Notes under the pieces: generated by a model
Databases searched by the model: none
What the model was told of the DNA's origin: nothing
Seen by the model: only the letters and a program-made list of their open reading frames with translations
Part shown: in pieces, positions 1 through 8,417 of the stretch
Layout: every line of letters begins with the position of its first letter
Numbering within the stretch: position 1 is the first letter of the stretch
Assembly (NCBI GenBank): GCA_017542425.1
Contig: JAFXXH010000069.1
Span: 1 to 64,000 of the forward strand
Source of the DNA: Oscillospiraceae bacterium
GTDB taxonomy: Bacteria; Bacillota; Clostridia; Oscillospirales; Oscillospiraceae
DNA: 64,000 nucleotides
Reading direction: 5' to 3'
Position numbers and translations under genes: made by a program

Positions 1-50
1 CGGCGAGGGTGCGACAGAGTCAGGATGGGTCAGGGGCCACACCCTCGCCG
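1..50. repeat. 11-bp inverted repeat at left edge
   Basis: The first 11 bases (1-11) are repeated in perfect inverse at 40-50, so a GC-rich hairpin with a 28-base loop can form. The stretch 1-237 has no convincing gene; ORFs there lack ribosome sites and recognisable protein features. The hairpin may belong to an element or gene lying off the left edge. Confidence 0.4.
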
Positions 51-237
51 CCGGACAGCGTAACAGGCCAGCGACATCCCGTCAAGGCTCTTCGACCCGC
101 TTCGCGGGCGGCTGCCAAAGCTGAGACTGACGGACTGTGGCTCGGAATGCAGCCAAAGTCAGAATGGGCGAAACATGTTCACGATGTTTTTTTGCTGCGT
201 GGCCTTGACAAGGGGACCATTATATATTCGTGAGCGC

Positions 238-307
238 GTGGCTCACTTTTTCGTCAGCGTTTGTGGCTCAAAAATTCGCTGGCGTGTGGCTCAAAATTTC
301 ATTGACA
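238..307 (-). mobile_element. IS21-like insertion-sequence end remnant
   Basis: Three copies of GTGGCTCA occur at 238, 263 and 286, about 24 bases apart. On the minus strand the outermost copy begins TGTCAATGAAATTTTGAGCC. Multiple spaced terminal repeats starting with TG are typical of IS21-family ends. No istA or istB gene is present, so this is only an end. It abuts the middle of an acetyltransferase reading frame. Family assignment rests on the repeat pattern from memory. Confidence 0.45.
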
Positions 308-387
308 TTCATAGCTTTCCATTCGTCGATCATTTCTCCCAATTGCTTCTCATAAGTTTTTGTGAGCTTTATCAGCTTCAGGCTCAT
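308..387 (-). pseudogene. GNAT acetyltransferase, 5' remnant
   Basis: A minus-strand frame opens with MSLKLIKLTKTYEKQLGEMI and continues to about WKAMN before it runs into the IS21-like end. The opening matches the usual N-terminus of a family of GNAT N-acetyltransferases of about 170-180 residues. A good ribosome site (GAGGGGG) precedes the start. Only about 27 codons survive, so there is no catalytic fold and no function is expected. Confidence 0.5.
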
Positions 388-440
388 CATACATTCCCCC
401 TCACGAATCCCGAATGATCATCTATTCATTCACTTTATCA

Positions 441-1238
441 TTACTTCTTCCGAACACACCAGATCACATTCTTCGCAGATCTATTTCCGCTCTCCATGTG
501 ATATCCTCCGAATATATCAACAATCTCATATCCCGTCAGCTCCAGAAGATACTTCATTTCCTGACGGTATGTCTGTCTCATCTTCAGTGGACGGATTCTT
601 TCTTCAATAACATTCCCCTGATCATCCAGTACTTCAAACTTCCAGTTTCCACTCATAATCTGCGTATACGGATCGTAAGAAATCGCATTGTAGATTTTCT
701 CATGCTGACCTTGTTTATTGGTGTACTCCAGGCGGAAAGAATAGTCTGTTTCTCTCGTTTTCATCTGCTGTGCCTGAAAAAAAGGATGTGGGTCAAACGT
801 ATTAAAGGTCAGCATTCCTCCGTCCACCAGATTCTCTCGGATGTTCAGCAGCGCTGCCTTCTGAAGCTCCGGTGTCAGAAGATGCATGAACCCGCTTCTT
901 GCAATGATTGCACACGAATACTTCCTGTCGCTTCTGAATTCTGTCATATTGGCAGGGAAAATATGCAACCTGAATCCTTTTTGCCTTGCTTTTTCATCTG
1001 CGACCCGGCACATTGCTTCTGAAAGATCGGTTCCGTCGGCCATGATCCCATGTTCCGCCAGGTACAGTAATACAGCTCCTGTTCCGCACGCTATATCAAT
1101 CACGCCTTCTTTGCCATACTCCCGGGCAAAATCCAGGTAAAATTCCTGAAAGCCGGAATGATTGTCTTCATTCCAGTACATTGCATCAAGGTACAGATCG
1201 TAGTTTTCAGCGACATCTTCGTAATCATGCAGATCCAT
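441..1238 (-). CDS. SAM-dependent methyltransferase
   Basis: A 265-aa class I methyltransferase-like protein. The SAM-binding motif I is visible at about residues 46-61 (VIDIACGTGAVLLYLA), followed by an acidic strand-2 end (DGTDLS). The reading frame extends 32 codons further upstream, but the start at 1238 is preceded by GCGGAGGA at good spacing, so it was chosen. The substrate cannot be told. The gene is more AT-rich than the ABC operon beside it, suggesting a different origin. It stands alone: the upstream side holds a hairpin and no partner gene. Confidence 0.8.
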   Translation of the reverse strand: MDLHDYEDVAENYDLYLDAMYWNEDNHSGFQEFYLDFAREYGKEGVIDIACGTGAVLLYLAEHGIMADGTDLSEAMCRVADEKARQKGFRLHIFPANMTEFRSDRKYSCAIIARSGFMHLLTPELQKAALLNIRENLVDGGMLTFNTFDPHPFFQAQQMKTRETDYSFRLEYTNKQGQHEKIYNAISYDPYTQIMSGNWKFEVLDDQGNVIEERIRPLKMRQTYRQEMKYLLELTGYEIVDIFGGYHMESGNRSAKNVIWCVRKK

Positions 1239-1358
1239 ATTGCCTGTCCTCCGCTGCAATGAATCGTCAAATTCCGAGTTGTCGAGGTGTTTGACTCTCG
1301 ACACGAGCTTAGTATACCACAGGATTATTACCAATGTGTGACAATTCCCAAAAAGGAA

Positions 1359-1387
1359 GGCGGCTCATGATCTCATGAAACCGCCTA
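1359..1387 (-). terminator. Hairpin upstream of the methyltransferase
   Basis: GGCGG and CCGCC arms with an inner TCATGA match form a hairpin. On the minus strand it is followed by TTCCTTTTT. It may end transcripts arriving from the right before the methyltransferase promoter region. The rest of 1239-1520 shows only a possible -10 (TATACT) for that gene. Confidence 0.5.
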
Positions 1388-1520
1388 AGCTCTCACTTGC
1401 TATTTGTAGTACACCTTCAACTACTCCCGTCCCGGCAGTGATTAGGACAAGAAACACTTCCATCACGATCAGGATCGTCATAAAGACACGGGGACGCTTC
1501 TTTCGTCCTGGCCCACACAC

Positions 1521-1560
1521 AAACAAAACACGGAGGAGCCGATCAAGCTTCCTCCGTGTT
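1521..1560 (-). terminator. Intrinsic terminator of the ABC operon
   Basis: A perfect 11-bp stem (AACACGGAGGA at 1527-1537 with its complement at 1550-1560) lies about 20 bases beyond the ATPase stop codon. On the minus strand it is followed by TTGTTT. Confidence 0.75.
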
Positions 1561-1580
1561 CGTCTTTGGATGCGTTCCTC

Positions 1581-2375
1581 TCACCCCAACAGCAGCTTGT
1601 CGTCCGCCTCGTCCACGCCGCTGGCGGCGCTGAACAGGTCCATCAGGGCCTTGACGGTGAGCTTCTGCTTCTCCTCGCCGCGCACGTCCACCACGATCTT
1701 GCCCGCGTTCAGCATGATCAGGCGGTTGCCGTGGCGGATGGCGTCGCGCATGTTGTGCGTGACCATCAGAGTAGTGAGCTGGTGGCGGCTGACGATCTGG
1801 TCGCTGAGCTCCAGAACCTTGGCCGCCGTTTTGGGGTCCAGGGCGGCGGTGTGTTCGTCCAGCAGCAGCAGCTTGGGCTGCTTGAGGGAGGCCATCAGCA
1901 GGGTCAGCGCCTGGCGCTGGCCGCCGGAGAGCAGGCCCACCTTGCTGGTCATCCGGTCCTCCAGACCCAGGCCCAGCTGAGAAAGCTGTTCCCGGAACAG
2001 CTTCCGCTCCGCCTCGGTGATGCCCCAGCGCAGGCTGCGCCGCTGGCCGCGCCGCAGGGCCAGGGCCAGGTTTTCCTCCAGCCACATATCCGGCGCAGTG
2101 CCCAGCATCGGGTCCTGGAATACCCGCCCGATGTAGCGCGCTCGCTTGAACTCCGGCAGGGCGGTCACGTCCGCGCCGTCGATGGTGATGCGCCCGCCGT
2201 CCACGGGCCAGGTGCCCGCCACGGCGTTCAGCATCGTGCTCTTGCCCGCGCCGTTGCCGCCGATGACCGTCACGAACTCGCCCGGCGTCAGGTGGAGGCT
2301 CAGCTCCCGCAGGGCGGGCTTCTCGTTGATGGTGCCGGGGTTGAAGGTCTTGGAGATCTTTTCAAGTTTCAGCAT
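1581..2375 (-). CDS. ABC transporter ATP-binding protein
   Basis: A 264-aa ATPase that would power the importer made by the two genes upstream. It has Walker A GGNGAGKST, the signature LSGGQ, Walker B LLLLDEH and the switch region VTHN. The start at 2375 follows AGGAGG at good spacing; the longer frame to 2486 only reads through the permease end. The permease coding region overlaps it by 14 bases, implying coupled translation. The set (ATPase, permease, lipoprotein) matches the family of putative importers that includes TrpXYZ-like systems. The ligand is not evident from sequence. Confidence 0.9.
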   Translation of the reverse strand: MLKLEKISKTFNPGTINEKPALRELSLHLTPGEFVTVIGGNGAGKSTMLNAVAGTWPVDGGRITIDGADVTALPEFKRARYIGRVFQDPMLGTAPDMWLEENLALALRRGQRRSLRWGITEAERKLFREQLSQLGLGLEDRMTSKVGLLSGGQRQALTLLMASLKQPKLLLLDEHTAALDPKTAAKVLELSDQIVSRHQLTTLMVTHNMRDAIRHGNRLIMLNAGKIVVDVRGEEKQKLTVKALMDLFSAASGVDEADDKLLLG

Positions 2376-3342
2376 CGCCGGAGACCTCCTCTCTGTCCTG
2401 GCGGGCGGCCAGCTGTCCCGCGTGGCGGAAGGAGTTCCGCCGCCGCTTTTGCAGATAGGGCACGGCCAGGAAAATGGCCACCACAATGGCGGTCAGCAGC
2501 TTCATGTCGTTGGCCGGGAATTTCAGCCACAGCACCAGCACATACACCAGGTAATAGACGATGCTGCCCAGGACGATGAACACCAGGCGCAGGAAATAGT
2601 TCATCCGCTTGCCGACGATCAGCTCGCCCAGCACCTCGCCGATGATGACGGCGGCCAGGCCGATGACGATGGCACCCCGGCCCATGTTCACGTCGGCGAA
2701 GCCCTGATACTGGGACAGCATCCCGCCGGACAGGGCCACCAGGCCGTTGGACAGGGCCAGGCCGATGATCTTCATCCGGTCCACGTTGATGCCCTGGGCG
2801 CGGCTCATGGCCTGGTTGTTGCCCGTGGCGCGGAAGGCGCAGCCGTTCTCCGTGCCCAGATAGCAGTAGAGGATGGCGATGAGCGCCAGGGCCACGGCGG
2901 CGCTGATGCCGATGGTGCGCCAGAGCAACAGGGCATTGCTGGTGATGCGCAGACTCACGGCCCCGGCGTTGATGGCCTGGTTGGCCTTGCCCATGATGTT
3001 CAGGTTGATGGAGTAGAGGGAGATCTGGGTCAAAATACCCGCCAGGATCGCGGGGATACCCAGCTTGGTGTGCAGCAGGCCGGTGACAATGCCCGCCACG
3101 ATACCGGTGAGGCAGCAGACCACCAGGGCCAGCTCCGGGTTCCAGCCCTGGACGATCAGCATGATGCAGACCGCGCCGCCGGTGGCGAAGCTGCCGTCCA
3201 CCGTCAGGTCGGCCAGGTCCAGAATGCGGAAGGTGAAGTAGACGCCCAGGGCCATGATGCCCCAGATCAGCCCCTGGGCGATGCCGCCGGGACAGGCGCG
3301 CAGCAGCGCGCCGGGATCCAGCAGGGAGAGATATTCAGCCAT
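2362..3342 (-). CDS. ABC transporter permease
   Basis: A 326-aa membrane protein with about eight hydrophobic segments and a short basic C-terminal tail (QKRRRNSF). It resembles the branched-chain-type permeases that partner ABC_sub_bind lipoproteins. It lies between the lipoprotein gene (about 114 bases upstream) and the ATPase gene (overlapping). Its role would be to form the inner-membrane channel. The gap to the lipoprotein gene holds GC-rich sequence that could attenuate downstream expression. Confidence 0.85.
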   Translation of the reverse strand: MAEYLSLLDPGALLRACPGGIAQGLIWGIMALGVYFTFRILDLADLTVDGSFATGGAVCIMLIVQGWNPELALVVCCLTGIVAGIVTGLLHTKLGIPAILAGILTQISLYSINLNIMGKANQAINAGAVSLRITSNALLLWRTIGISAAVALALIAILYCYLGTENGCAFRATGNNQAMSRAQGINVDRMKIIGLALSNGLVALSGGMLSQYQGFADVNMGRGAIVIGLAAVIIGEVLGELIVGKRMNYFLRLVFIVLGSIVYYLVYVLVLWLKFPANDMKLLTAIVVAIFLAVPYLQKRRRNSFRHAGQLAARQDREEVSGDAET

Positions 3343-3456
3343 AGTTTCCTCCGAATCGCGGTTTTGTATTTACGGTGCAGGGGAGAGAAACGCATCCCCC
3401 CGCCGGGGGCGGCGGGGGGATCGGGGCGGGAGCGCCCGCCCGCAGACGCGTCGGCC

Positions 3457-4491
3457 TCAGCCGCCGATGGCGACGAAGCCCTCCGGGATCTCAAAGCCGA
3501 TGTTCTCGGCGTACTCGGCGTTGTACTCCTTCACGGGGTCCTGGGCGTAGGCGATGGCCAGGGAGCCCACGTCCGCGCCGTTGGCCAGAATCTCCACGGC
3601 CTGCTGTCCGCAGGCGTAGCCGATATCATAGTAGCTGATGCTGACCGTGGCCAGACCGCCGTTGGCGCACATATTTTCCTCGCCGCAGATCACGGGCAGA
3701 CCGGCGGCCTCGGTGATGTTGCGGATGATGGTCATGTTGCTGGCGGCGGCGTTGTCGGTGGGGATGTAGATGGCGTCGCAGTTCTCCGCAGCGGCGGTGG
3801 CGACCATCTGGATGTCATTGCTGTCGGCGAAGGTGAAGACCTCGGTGGCGACGCCCATGTCTTCCATGCAGGCGGCGAAGTCGTCGGCCTGGATGACGCT
3901 GTTGGCCTCGGCGGAGCAGTAGAGGATGTTGACCTTCTGGGCATCAGGCAGCAGTTCCGCCACCAGATCGGCGTAGAGCTGGCCGGGGACGCCGTCGCTG
4001 GAGCCGGAGACGTTGGTGCCGGTGCCCTCGGCGGGGTCGAAGTCCAGGTTCAGGGCCGCGCCGTAGTCGGTGACGCTGGTGCCCAGGATGGGGATGGTGG
4101 TGGTGGCGCTGACGGCGGCCTGGAGGGCCGGGGTGGCGTTGGCCATGATCAGGTCCACGTTGGCGGCCACGAAGCCGGTGCAGATGGTGGAGCAGGTGGC
4201 GCTGTCGCCGCTGGCGTTCTGCTCGTCAAAGCGGACGTTGTCCGCACCCAGACCGGCGGTGACGGCGTCGCGGAAGCCTGCAGTGGCGGCGTCCAGCGCG
4301 TCGTGCTGCACCAGCTGGCAGATGCCGATGACGTAGGACTTCTCGGCGACGGGTTCCCCGGTGGCGGGGGTGTCGGTGACGGGGACATCGGTGGCCGGAA
4401 CGTCGGTGGCCGGAGCGGCGGGCGTGCTGCCGCAGGCCGCCAGACCCGCGATCAGGCACAGGGCCAGCAGAACGGGAATCAGCTTTTTCAT
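3457..4491 (-). CDS. ABC transporter substrate-binding lipoprotein
   Basis: A 344-aa secreted lipoprotein. Residues 1-20 form a type II signal peptide ending in the lipobox LAAC. A low-complexity linker with repeated ATDVP/VTDTP units (about 24-50) follows, then a two-lobed binding domain of the ABC_sub_bind type (motifs YVIGICQ, GTSVTDY). It should capture the ligand outside the membrane and hand it to the permease. The start at 4491 has GAGGT at the right distance. First gene of the operon, with its own promoter at 4531-4559. The ligand is unknown; relatives bind amino acids such as tryptophan or tyrosine. Confidence 0.85.
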   Translation of the reverse strand: MKKLIPVLLALCLIAGLAACGSTPAAPATDVPATDVPVTDTPATGEPVAEKSYVIGICQLVQHDALDAATAGFRDAVTAGLGADNVRFDEQNASGDSATCSTICTGFVAANVDLIMANATPALQAAVSATTTIPILGTSVTDYGAALNLDFDPAEGTGTNVSGSSDGVPGQLYADLVAELLPDAQKVNILYCSAEANSVIQADDFAACMEDMGVATEVFTFADSNDIQMVATAAAENCDAIYIPTDNAAASNMTIIRNITEAAGLPVICGEENMCANGGLATVSISYYDIGYACGQQAVEILANGADVGSLAIAYAQDPVKEYNAEYAENIGFEIPEGFVAIGG

Positions 4492-4530
4492 GTTGGAATA
4501 CCTCACTTTTTCAGTTTTGAGATTAGTGAC

Positions 4531-4559
4531 ACTATATAACTTTAAAGGAGCAAAGTCAA
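4531..4559 (-). promoter_or_regulatory. Promoter of the ABC importer operon
   Basis: Minus-strand -35 TTGACT (4554-4559) and -10 TATAGT (4531-4536) are separated by 17 bases and lie about 40 bases upstream of the lipoprotein start. No T-box or riboswitch is apparent in the short leader. Confidence 0.7.
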
Positions 4560-4662
4560 GAATGAGTTCCCTCCCGCGCCCACATTTCATGGGGAATGGA
4601 GAGAGGGACCCGGGAACGGGGGGAAGGCTTGTAGAATTTGACGGAGCGAAACGGGAAAGCGC

Positions 4663-4691
4663 TTGCGCCCGATCGCGCTTTTGCATATAAT
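4663..4691 (+). promoter_or_regulatory. Promoter of the thiolase-like gene
   Basis: TTGCGC (4663-4668), a 17-base spacer and TATAAT (4686-4691). It lies 35 bases upstream of the start codon at 4726 and is divergent from the ABC importer promoter. Confidence 0.7.
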
Positions 4692-4725
4692 GGAGGCAAA
4701 CATACAAAAGAAAGGCGGGGACCCC

Positions 4726-5856
4726 ATGACAAACGTACTTTACGCGAAGCAAAGCGAGGACTACTCCGGCGAACAGCTCACGGCGGCGTATCTGCGGGAC
4801 TTCTTCTCCGACGCCGCCGCGCTGCTGGCCCGGCTGCGGGGCTCCGGGCTGCGGGTGGCCTTTGGCTTCATCGACCCGCTGATGGACGCTTTTGAAGCCG
4901 GGAACCGCTTCTATTTCCAGATCCTGGACAGCGGCTCCCTCCCCGGCATCCGCTCTTACCGCAGCGGCGCTGGCCCCATCCAGGCCCTGGCGGAGGCCAG
5001 GGAAATGATCGAGCACGGCCTTTGCGACGCCGCAGCGCTCTTCGCCTGGGAGCCTTTGCAGCGCGACCGCCTGCGGCTGGGCCGGGCGGAGGTACAGAAA
5101 GCCATGGCCATCTTCGGCGACGTGGACCTGGTCCGGTGCTACAGCGCCCTGGCCGCCCGGCTGGCGGAGCATTTGGATCTGGACGCCGGGCAGTTCCGAC
5201 GCCTGGCGGACCTTCTGTATGAAAACTATGGCCGGACGTACCGCGCCCGCTGTCCCGGCGCGGCGCTGCCGGAGGATCGGGGCCGGGACCTGACGCCGCT
5301 GTTCCGTCTCAGCGACTGCGCCAACCCCAACATCGACTATGCCGGGGGCCTGATCCTGGGGAACGACAAAGCCCTGGCTTGCCTGGACCGGGACGGGGCG
5401 CGGCCCATCCGTCTGCTGGCCGCCGAAACGGAAACGGTCCGGGGCGGCCCGGACCAGATCGGCCCCATTGCGGGGACGCGGGAAGACCCCTTTCCCCATC
5501 TCTACCGGGTCCGCCGGAACCTGGAGCGGGAGACCGGGCTGTCTCTGCCGGGGCTGCTGGAGGACGGAAGGCTCCTCCTGGGGGCATACACCTGCTATCC
5601 GCCCATCCCCCTGGCCTTTCTGCTGTGCTGCGGCTTCGTCCAAAGCGCCCGGGAGATCCCGGACTTTCTGGCCCGGCACGCAATCACCGTGGAGGGCGGC
5701 CTCAGCCTGGCCCGCGCCCCCTGGAACTGCCCGGCACTCCGGGCCGCAATCACGATGCACGACGCTCTGCAAGCGGACCCGGCCCCCTACGGCCTGGTCC
5801 ACGGCAACGGCGGCATGGGCGAGACGCAAGGGCTGGCGCTGCTGGGGAGGGAGTGA
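4726..5856 (+). CDS. Thiolase-like protein (SCP2-thiolase related)
   Basis: A 376-aa protein. The C-terminal GLVHGNGGMGETQG resembles the conserved HGNGG loop of SCP2-type thiolases and acetyl-CoA acetyltransferases, and CGFVQSA and TMHDAL fit that fold. The usual catalytic cysteine motif near residue 90 is not obvious, so it may be a non-classical member. The start at 4726 was chosen because of the upstream AAAGGCGGGG and its fit with the promoter at 4663-4691; the frame is open to 4663. Single gene, divergent from the ABC importer. Assignment is to the fold rather than the reaction. Confidence 0.5.
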   Translation: MTNVLYAKQSEDYSGEQLTAAYLRDFFSDAAALLARLRGSGLRVAFGFIDPLMDAFEAGNRFYFQILDSGSLPGIRSYRSGAGPIQALAEAREMIEHGLCDAAALFAWEPLQRDRLRLGRAEVQKAMAIFGDVDLVRCYSALAARLAEHLDLDAGQFRRLADLLYENYGRTYRARCPGAALPEDRGRDLTPLFRLSDCANPNIDYAGGLILGNDKALACLDRDGARPIRLLAAETETVRGGPDQIGPIAGTREDPFPHLYRVRRNLERETGLSLPGLLEDGRLLLGAYTCYPPIPLAFLLCCGFVQSAREIPDFLARHAITVEGGLSLARAPWNCPALRAAITMHDALQADPAPYGLVHGNGGMGETQGLALLGRE

Positions 5857-5975
5857 AGACGCGGGATGGTTCTTTTGTCTTGGTGGGCGGGGACGGAAAA
5901 GGGCTTTTTGACCGCCCTGCCGCGTTTGCGCCCCTCTTTGCGTTGGAAGAAACCTGTTTTCCTTCTTATTTCCAG

Positions 5976-6004
5976 TTGCTGGCATTGTCGATTTATGCTA
6001 TTAT
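5976..6004 (+). promoter_or_regulatory. Promoter of the hsdRMS operon
   Basis: TTGCTG (5976-5981), a 17-base spacer and TATTAT (5999-6004), 70 bases before the hsdR start. The remainder of 5857-5975 shows no gene. Confidence 0.6.
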
Positions 6005-6073
6005 ACGGACAGAGGAAAACAAGCCTGGGCATCCAGCTTGCCCGGGAACGGAAACGCGGAGGGGGGCCGGCAA

Positions 6074-8416
6074 ATGGATGTGTTGCGCAAGTGGCAGATG
6101 TCGGAAGAAGACATCAAGCTGCAATTCATCACCCCTGCCATTACCGCCAGATGGAGTGCGCAGAAGATCACGATGGAGACCAAAATCACCGACGGCAGGA
6201 TCCAGCTGCGGGGCAACATCGCCGTCCGCGACAAGCCGAAGCGGGTGGACTATCTGCTCTATCTCAGCGCAAACAACCCCATAGCGGTGGTAGAGGCCAA
6301 GGACAACCGGCATCCGGTCTCATATGGTCTGCAACAGGCCATGGACTACGCACGGATGCTGGACCTGCCCTTTGCCTACAGCTCCAACGGGGACGGCTTC
6401 GTGGAGCACGACTTCCTGACCGGCCGGGAGCGGGAACTGGCGCTGGACGAGTTTCCCAGCGAAGCGGAGCTGACAGCCCGGTTTCTGGCCGAGGGCAACG
6501 GGGGCGCGGGCCTGACGCAGCCGCAGCAGGAACTGCTCTCCCAGCCCTACTACAGCAGCCAGAACACCTATCCGCCCCGCTACTATCAGCGCATTGCCGT
6601 CAACCGCACGGTGGACGCCATTGCCCGCGGGCAGGACCGGCTGCTGCTGGTCATGGCCACGGGCACGGGCAAAACCTACACGGCCTTTCAGATCGTCTAC
6701 CGTCTGCTGCATAGCGGGATGAAGCGCAAGGTGCTGTATCTGGCGGACCGCAACATTCTGGTGGACCAGTCCATCCAGCAGGACTTCGCGCCGCTGGAAA
6801 AAGTCATCCACAAAATCAACGTCGCAAAGGACGACCGCAGCACGATCACCTCCCATCAGGTCTACTTCTCCCTCTATCAGCAGTTGGTGGGGGACGACGA
6901 TGAGGAACACTTCTCCGAACTGTTCAGCCCGGATTTCTTCGACCTCATCATCGTGGACGAGTGCCACAGGGGGTCCGCCAAGGAGGAGGGCCGCTGGCGG
7001 CGGATTCTGGAATACTTCCGATCCGCGACGCAGATCGGCATGACCGCCACGCCGAAGGAGACCAGATACATCTCGAACACCGGCTACTTCGGGGAGCCGG
7101 TCTACACCTACAAGCTGAAAGAGGGCATCGAGGACGGATTTCTTGCGCCCTTTCGCGTCATCAACGTCACGCTGGACATCGGCGAGGGCTGGCGGCCCCG
7201 CAAAGACCAGTTGGACAAGTTCGGCAATCCCATCGAGGACCGCATATACAGCAACAGCGATTACGACTACAACATCGTCCTGGAGGACCGGGTCGAGCAG
7301 GTGGCGGCGGAGATCACCCGTTATCTGAAAGCCACGGACCGCATGGCGAAGACCATCGTCTTCTGCGCCACGGAGGAAGCGGCGGAGCGGATGCGCCTGG
7401 CGCTGGTGAACCGGAACGCGGATATGGTGAAGAAGAACCCGGATTATGTGGTCCGCATCACCGGCAGCGACGAATACGGCAAGAGCAAGCTGGATTATTT
7501 CATCTCCGTCTCCGCGCCGTATCCGGTGATCGCCACCACCTCCAAGCTGCTGTCCACCGGCGCGGACTGCAAGATGACGAAGCTGATCGTGCTGGACGAG
7601 ATGATCGGCTCCATGACGGAGTTCAAGCAGATCATCGGGCGCGGGACCCGGCTGCGGGAGCGGGAGGGCAAGACCCATTTCGTCGTGATGGACTTCCGCA
7701 ACGTCACGCGCCTGTTCTCCGACCCGGATTGGGACGGCCCCATCGAAGTGGACCCCGGTTTCGGCCAGGAGCGCCCGGACGGGGACGCGGGGGAGGAAGG
7801 CCCGCCGCTGCCGCCTCCCGATTCCGAGCCGCCGCGCTACAAGCCCATCGTGGACCGCAAGGGCTGCCGCGTGGAGATCATCCACAAGACCGTCTCGGTC
7901 TACGACGCGGGCGGCAAGCTGCTGCGGCAGGAGAGCATCGTCGATTACACGCGGGAGAACATCCTGGGCGAGTTTGCCTCTCTGGACGCCTTCATCCGGG
8001 CGTGGCGGCGGGACCCGAACAAGGACGCGCTCAAAACCCTGCTGCACGAGCGCGGCGTCGATCTGGACAAGATGAAAGCGGAGCAGGGCATGGGCGACGT
8101 GGACGACTTTGACTTCATCTGCCATGTGGCCTATGACCGCAAGCCGCTGACCCGCAAGGAACGCGCCGAGCAGGTCAAAAAGCGCGACTTTCTGAGCCGT
8201 TATAGCGGCACGGCGCGGGAGGTGCTGGAAACGCTGCTGGAGCAGTACCGAAACCTGGGGATAAGCGAGATCTCCAGGACCGAGATTTTGCGCCTGGAGA
8301 GCTTTCACCGCTTTGGAAAGCCCGCGAAGATTTCCGCCCTCTTTGGGGGGAAAGCGGGGTATCTGAAAGCGGTCCGGGAACTGGAAGATGCGATTTATAT
8401 GGACGGGGTGGGCTGA
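6074..8416 (+). CDS. hsdR: Type I restriction enzyme R subunit
   Basis: A 780-aa motor and nuclease subunit that cuts unmodified DNA in complex with HsdM and HsdS. The N-terminal nuclease motif is D59...E74-x-K76. Helicase motifs are ATGTGKT (195-201), DECH, TATP and QIIGRGTR. The C-terminal part resembles the EcoEI-R C-terminal domain family. The start at 6074 follows GGAGGGGGG; an earlier in-frame ATG at 6038 lacks such a site. One base separates its stop from hsdM, so the operon is tightly coupled. All key residues are present, so it looks functional. Confidence 0.92.
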   Translation: MDVLRKWQMSEEDIKLQFITPAITARWSAQKITMETKITDGRIQLRGNIAVRDKPKRVDYLLYLSANNPIAVVEAKDNRHPVSYGLQQAMDYARMLDLPFAYSSNGDGFVEHDFLTGRERELALDEFPSEAELTARFLAEGNGGAGLTQPQQELLSQPYYSSQNTYPPRYYQRIAVNRTVDAIARGQDRLLLVMATGTGKTYTAFQIVYRLLHSGMKRKVLYLADRNILVDQSIQQDFAPLEKVIHKINVAKDDRSTITSHQVYFSLYQQLVGDDDEEHFSELFSPDFFDLIIVDECHRGSAKEEGRWRRILEYFRSATQIGMTATPKETRYISNTGYFGEPVYTYKLKEGIEDGFLAPFRVINVTLDIGEGWRPRKDQLDKFGNPIEDRIYSNSDYDYNIVLEDRVEQVAAEITRYLKATDRMAKTIVFCATEEAAERMRLALVNRNADMVKKNPDYVVRITGSDEYGKSKLDYFISVSAPYPVIATTSKLLSTGADCKMTKLIVLDEMIGSMTEFKQIIGRGTRLREREGKTHFVVMDFRNVTRLFSDPDWDGPIEVDPGFGQERPDGDAGEEGPPLPPPDSEPPRYKPIVDRKGCRVEIIHKTVSVYDAGGKLLRQESIVDYTRENILGEFASLDAFIRAWRRDPNKDALKTLLHERGVDLDKMKAEQGMGDVDDFDFICHVAYDRKPLTRKERAEQVKKRDFLSRYSGTAREVLETLLEQYRNLGISEISRTEILRLESFHRFGKPAKISALFGGKAGYLKAVRELEDAIYMDGVG

Positions 8417-8417
8417 A

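Noticed and set aside
2146-4539. 797-codon plus-strand frame across the ABC importer
   Set aside because: Antisense to three genes with clear ABC motifs; no ribosome site or protein motif.
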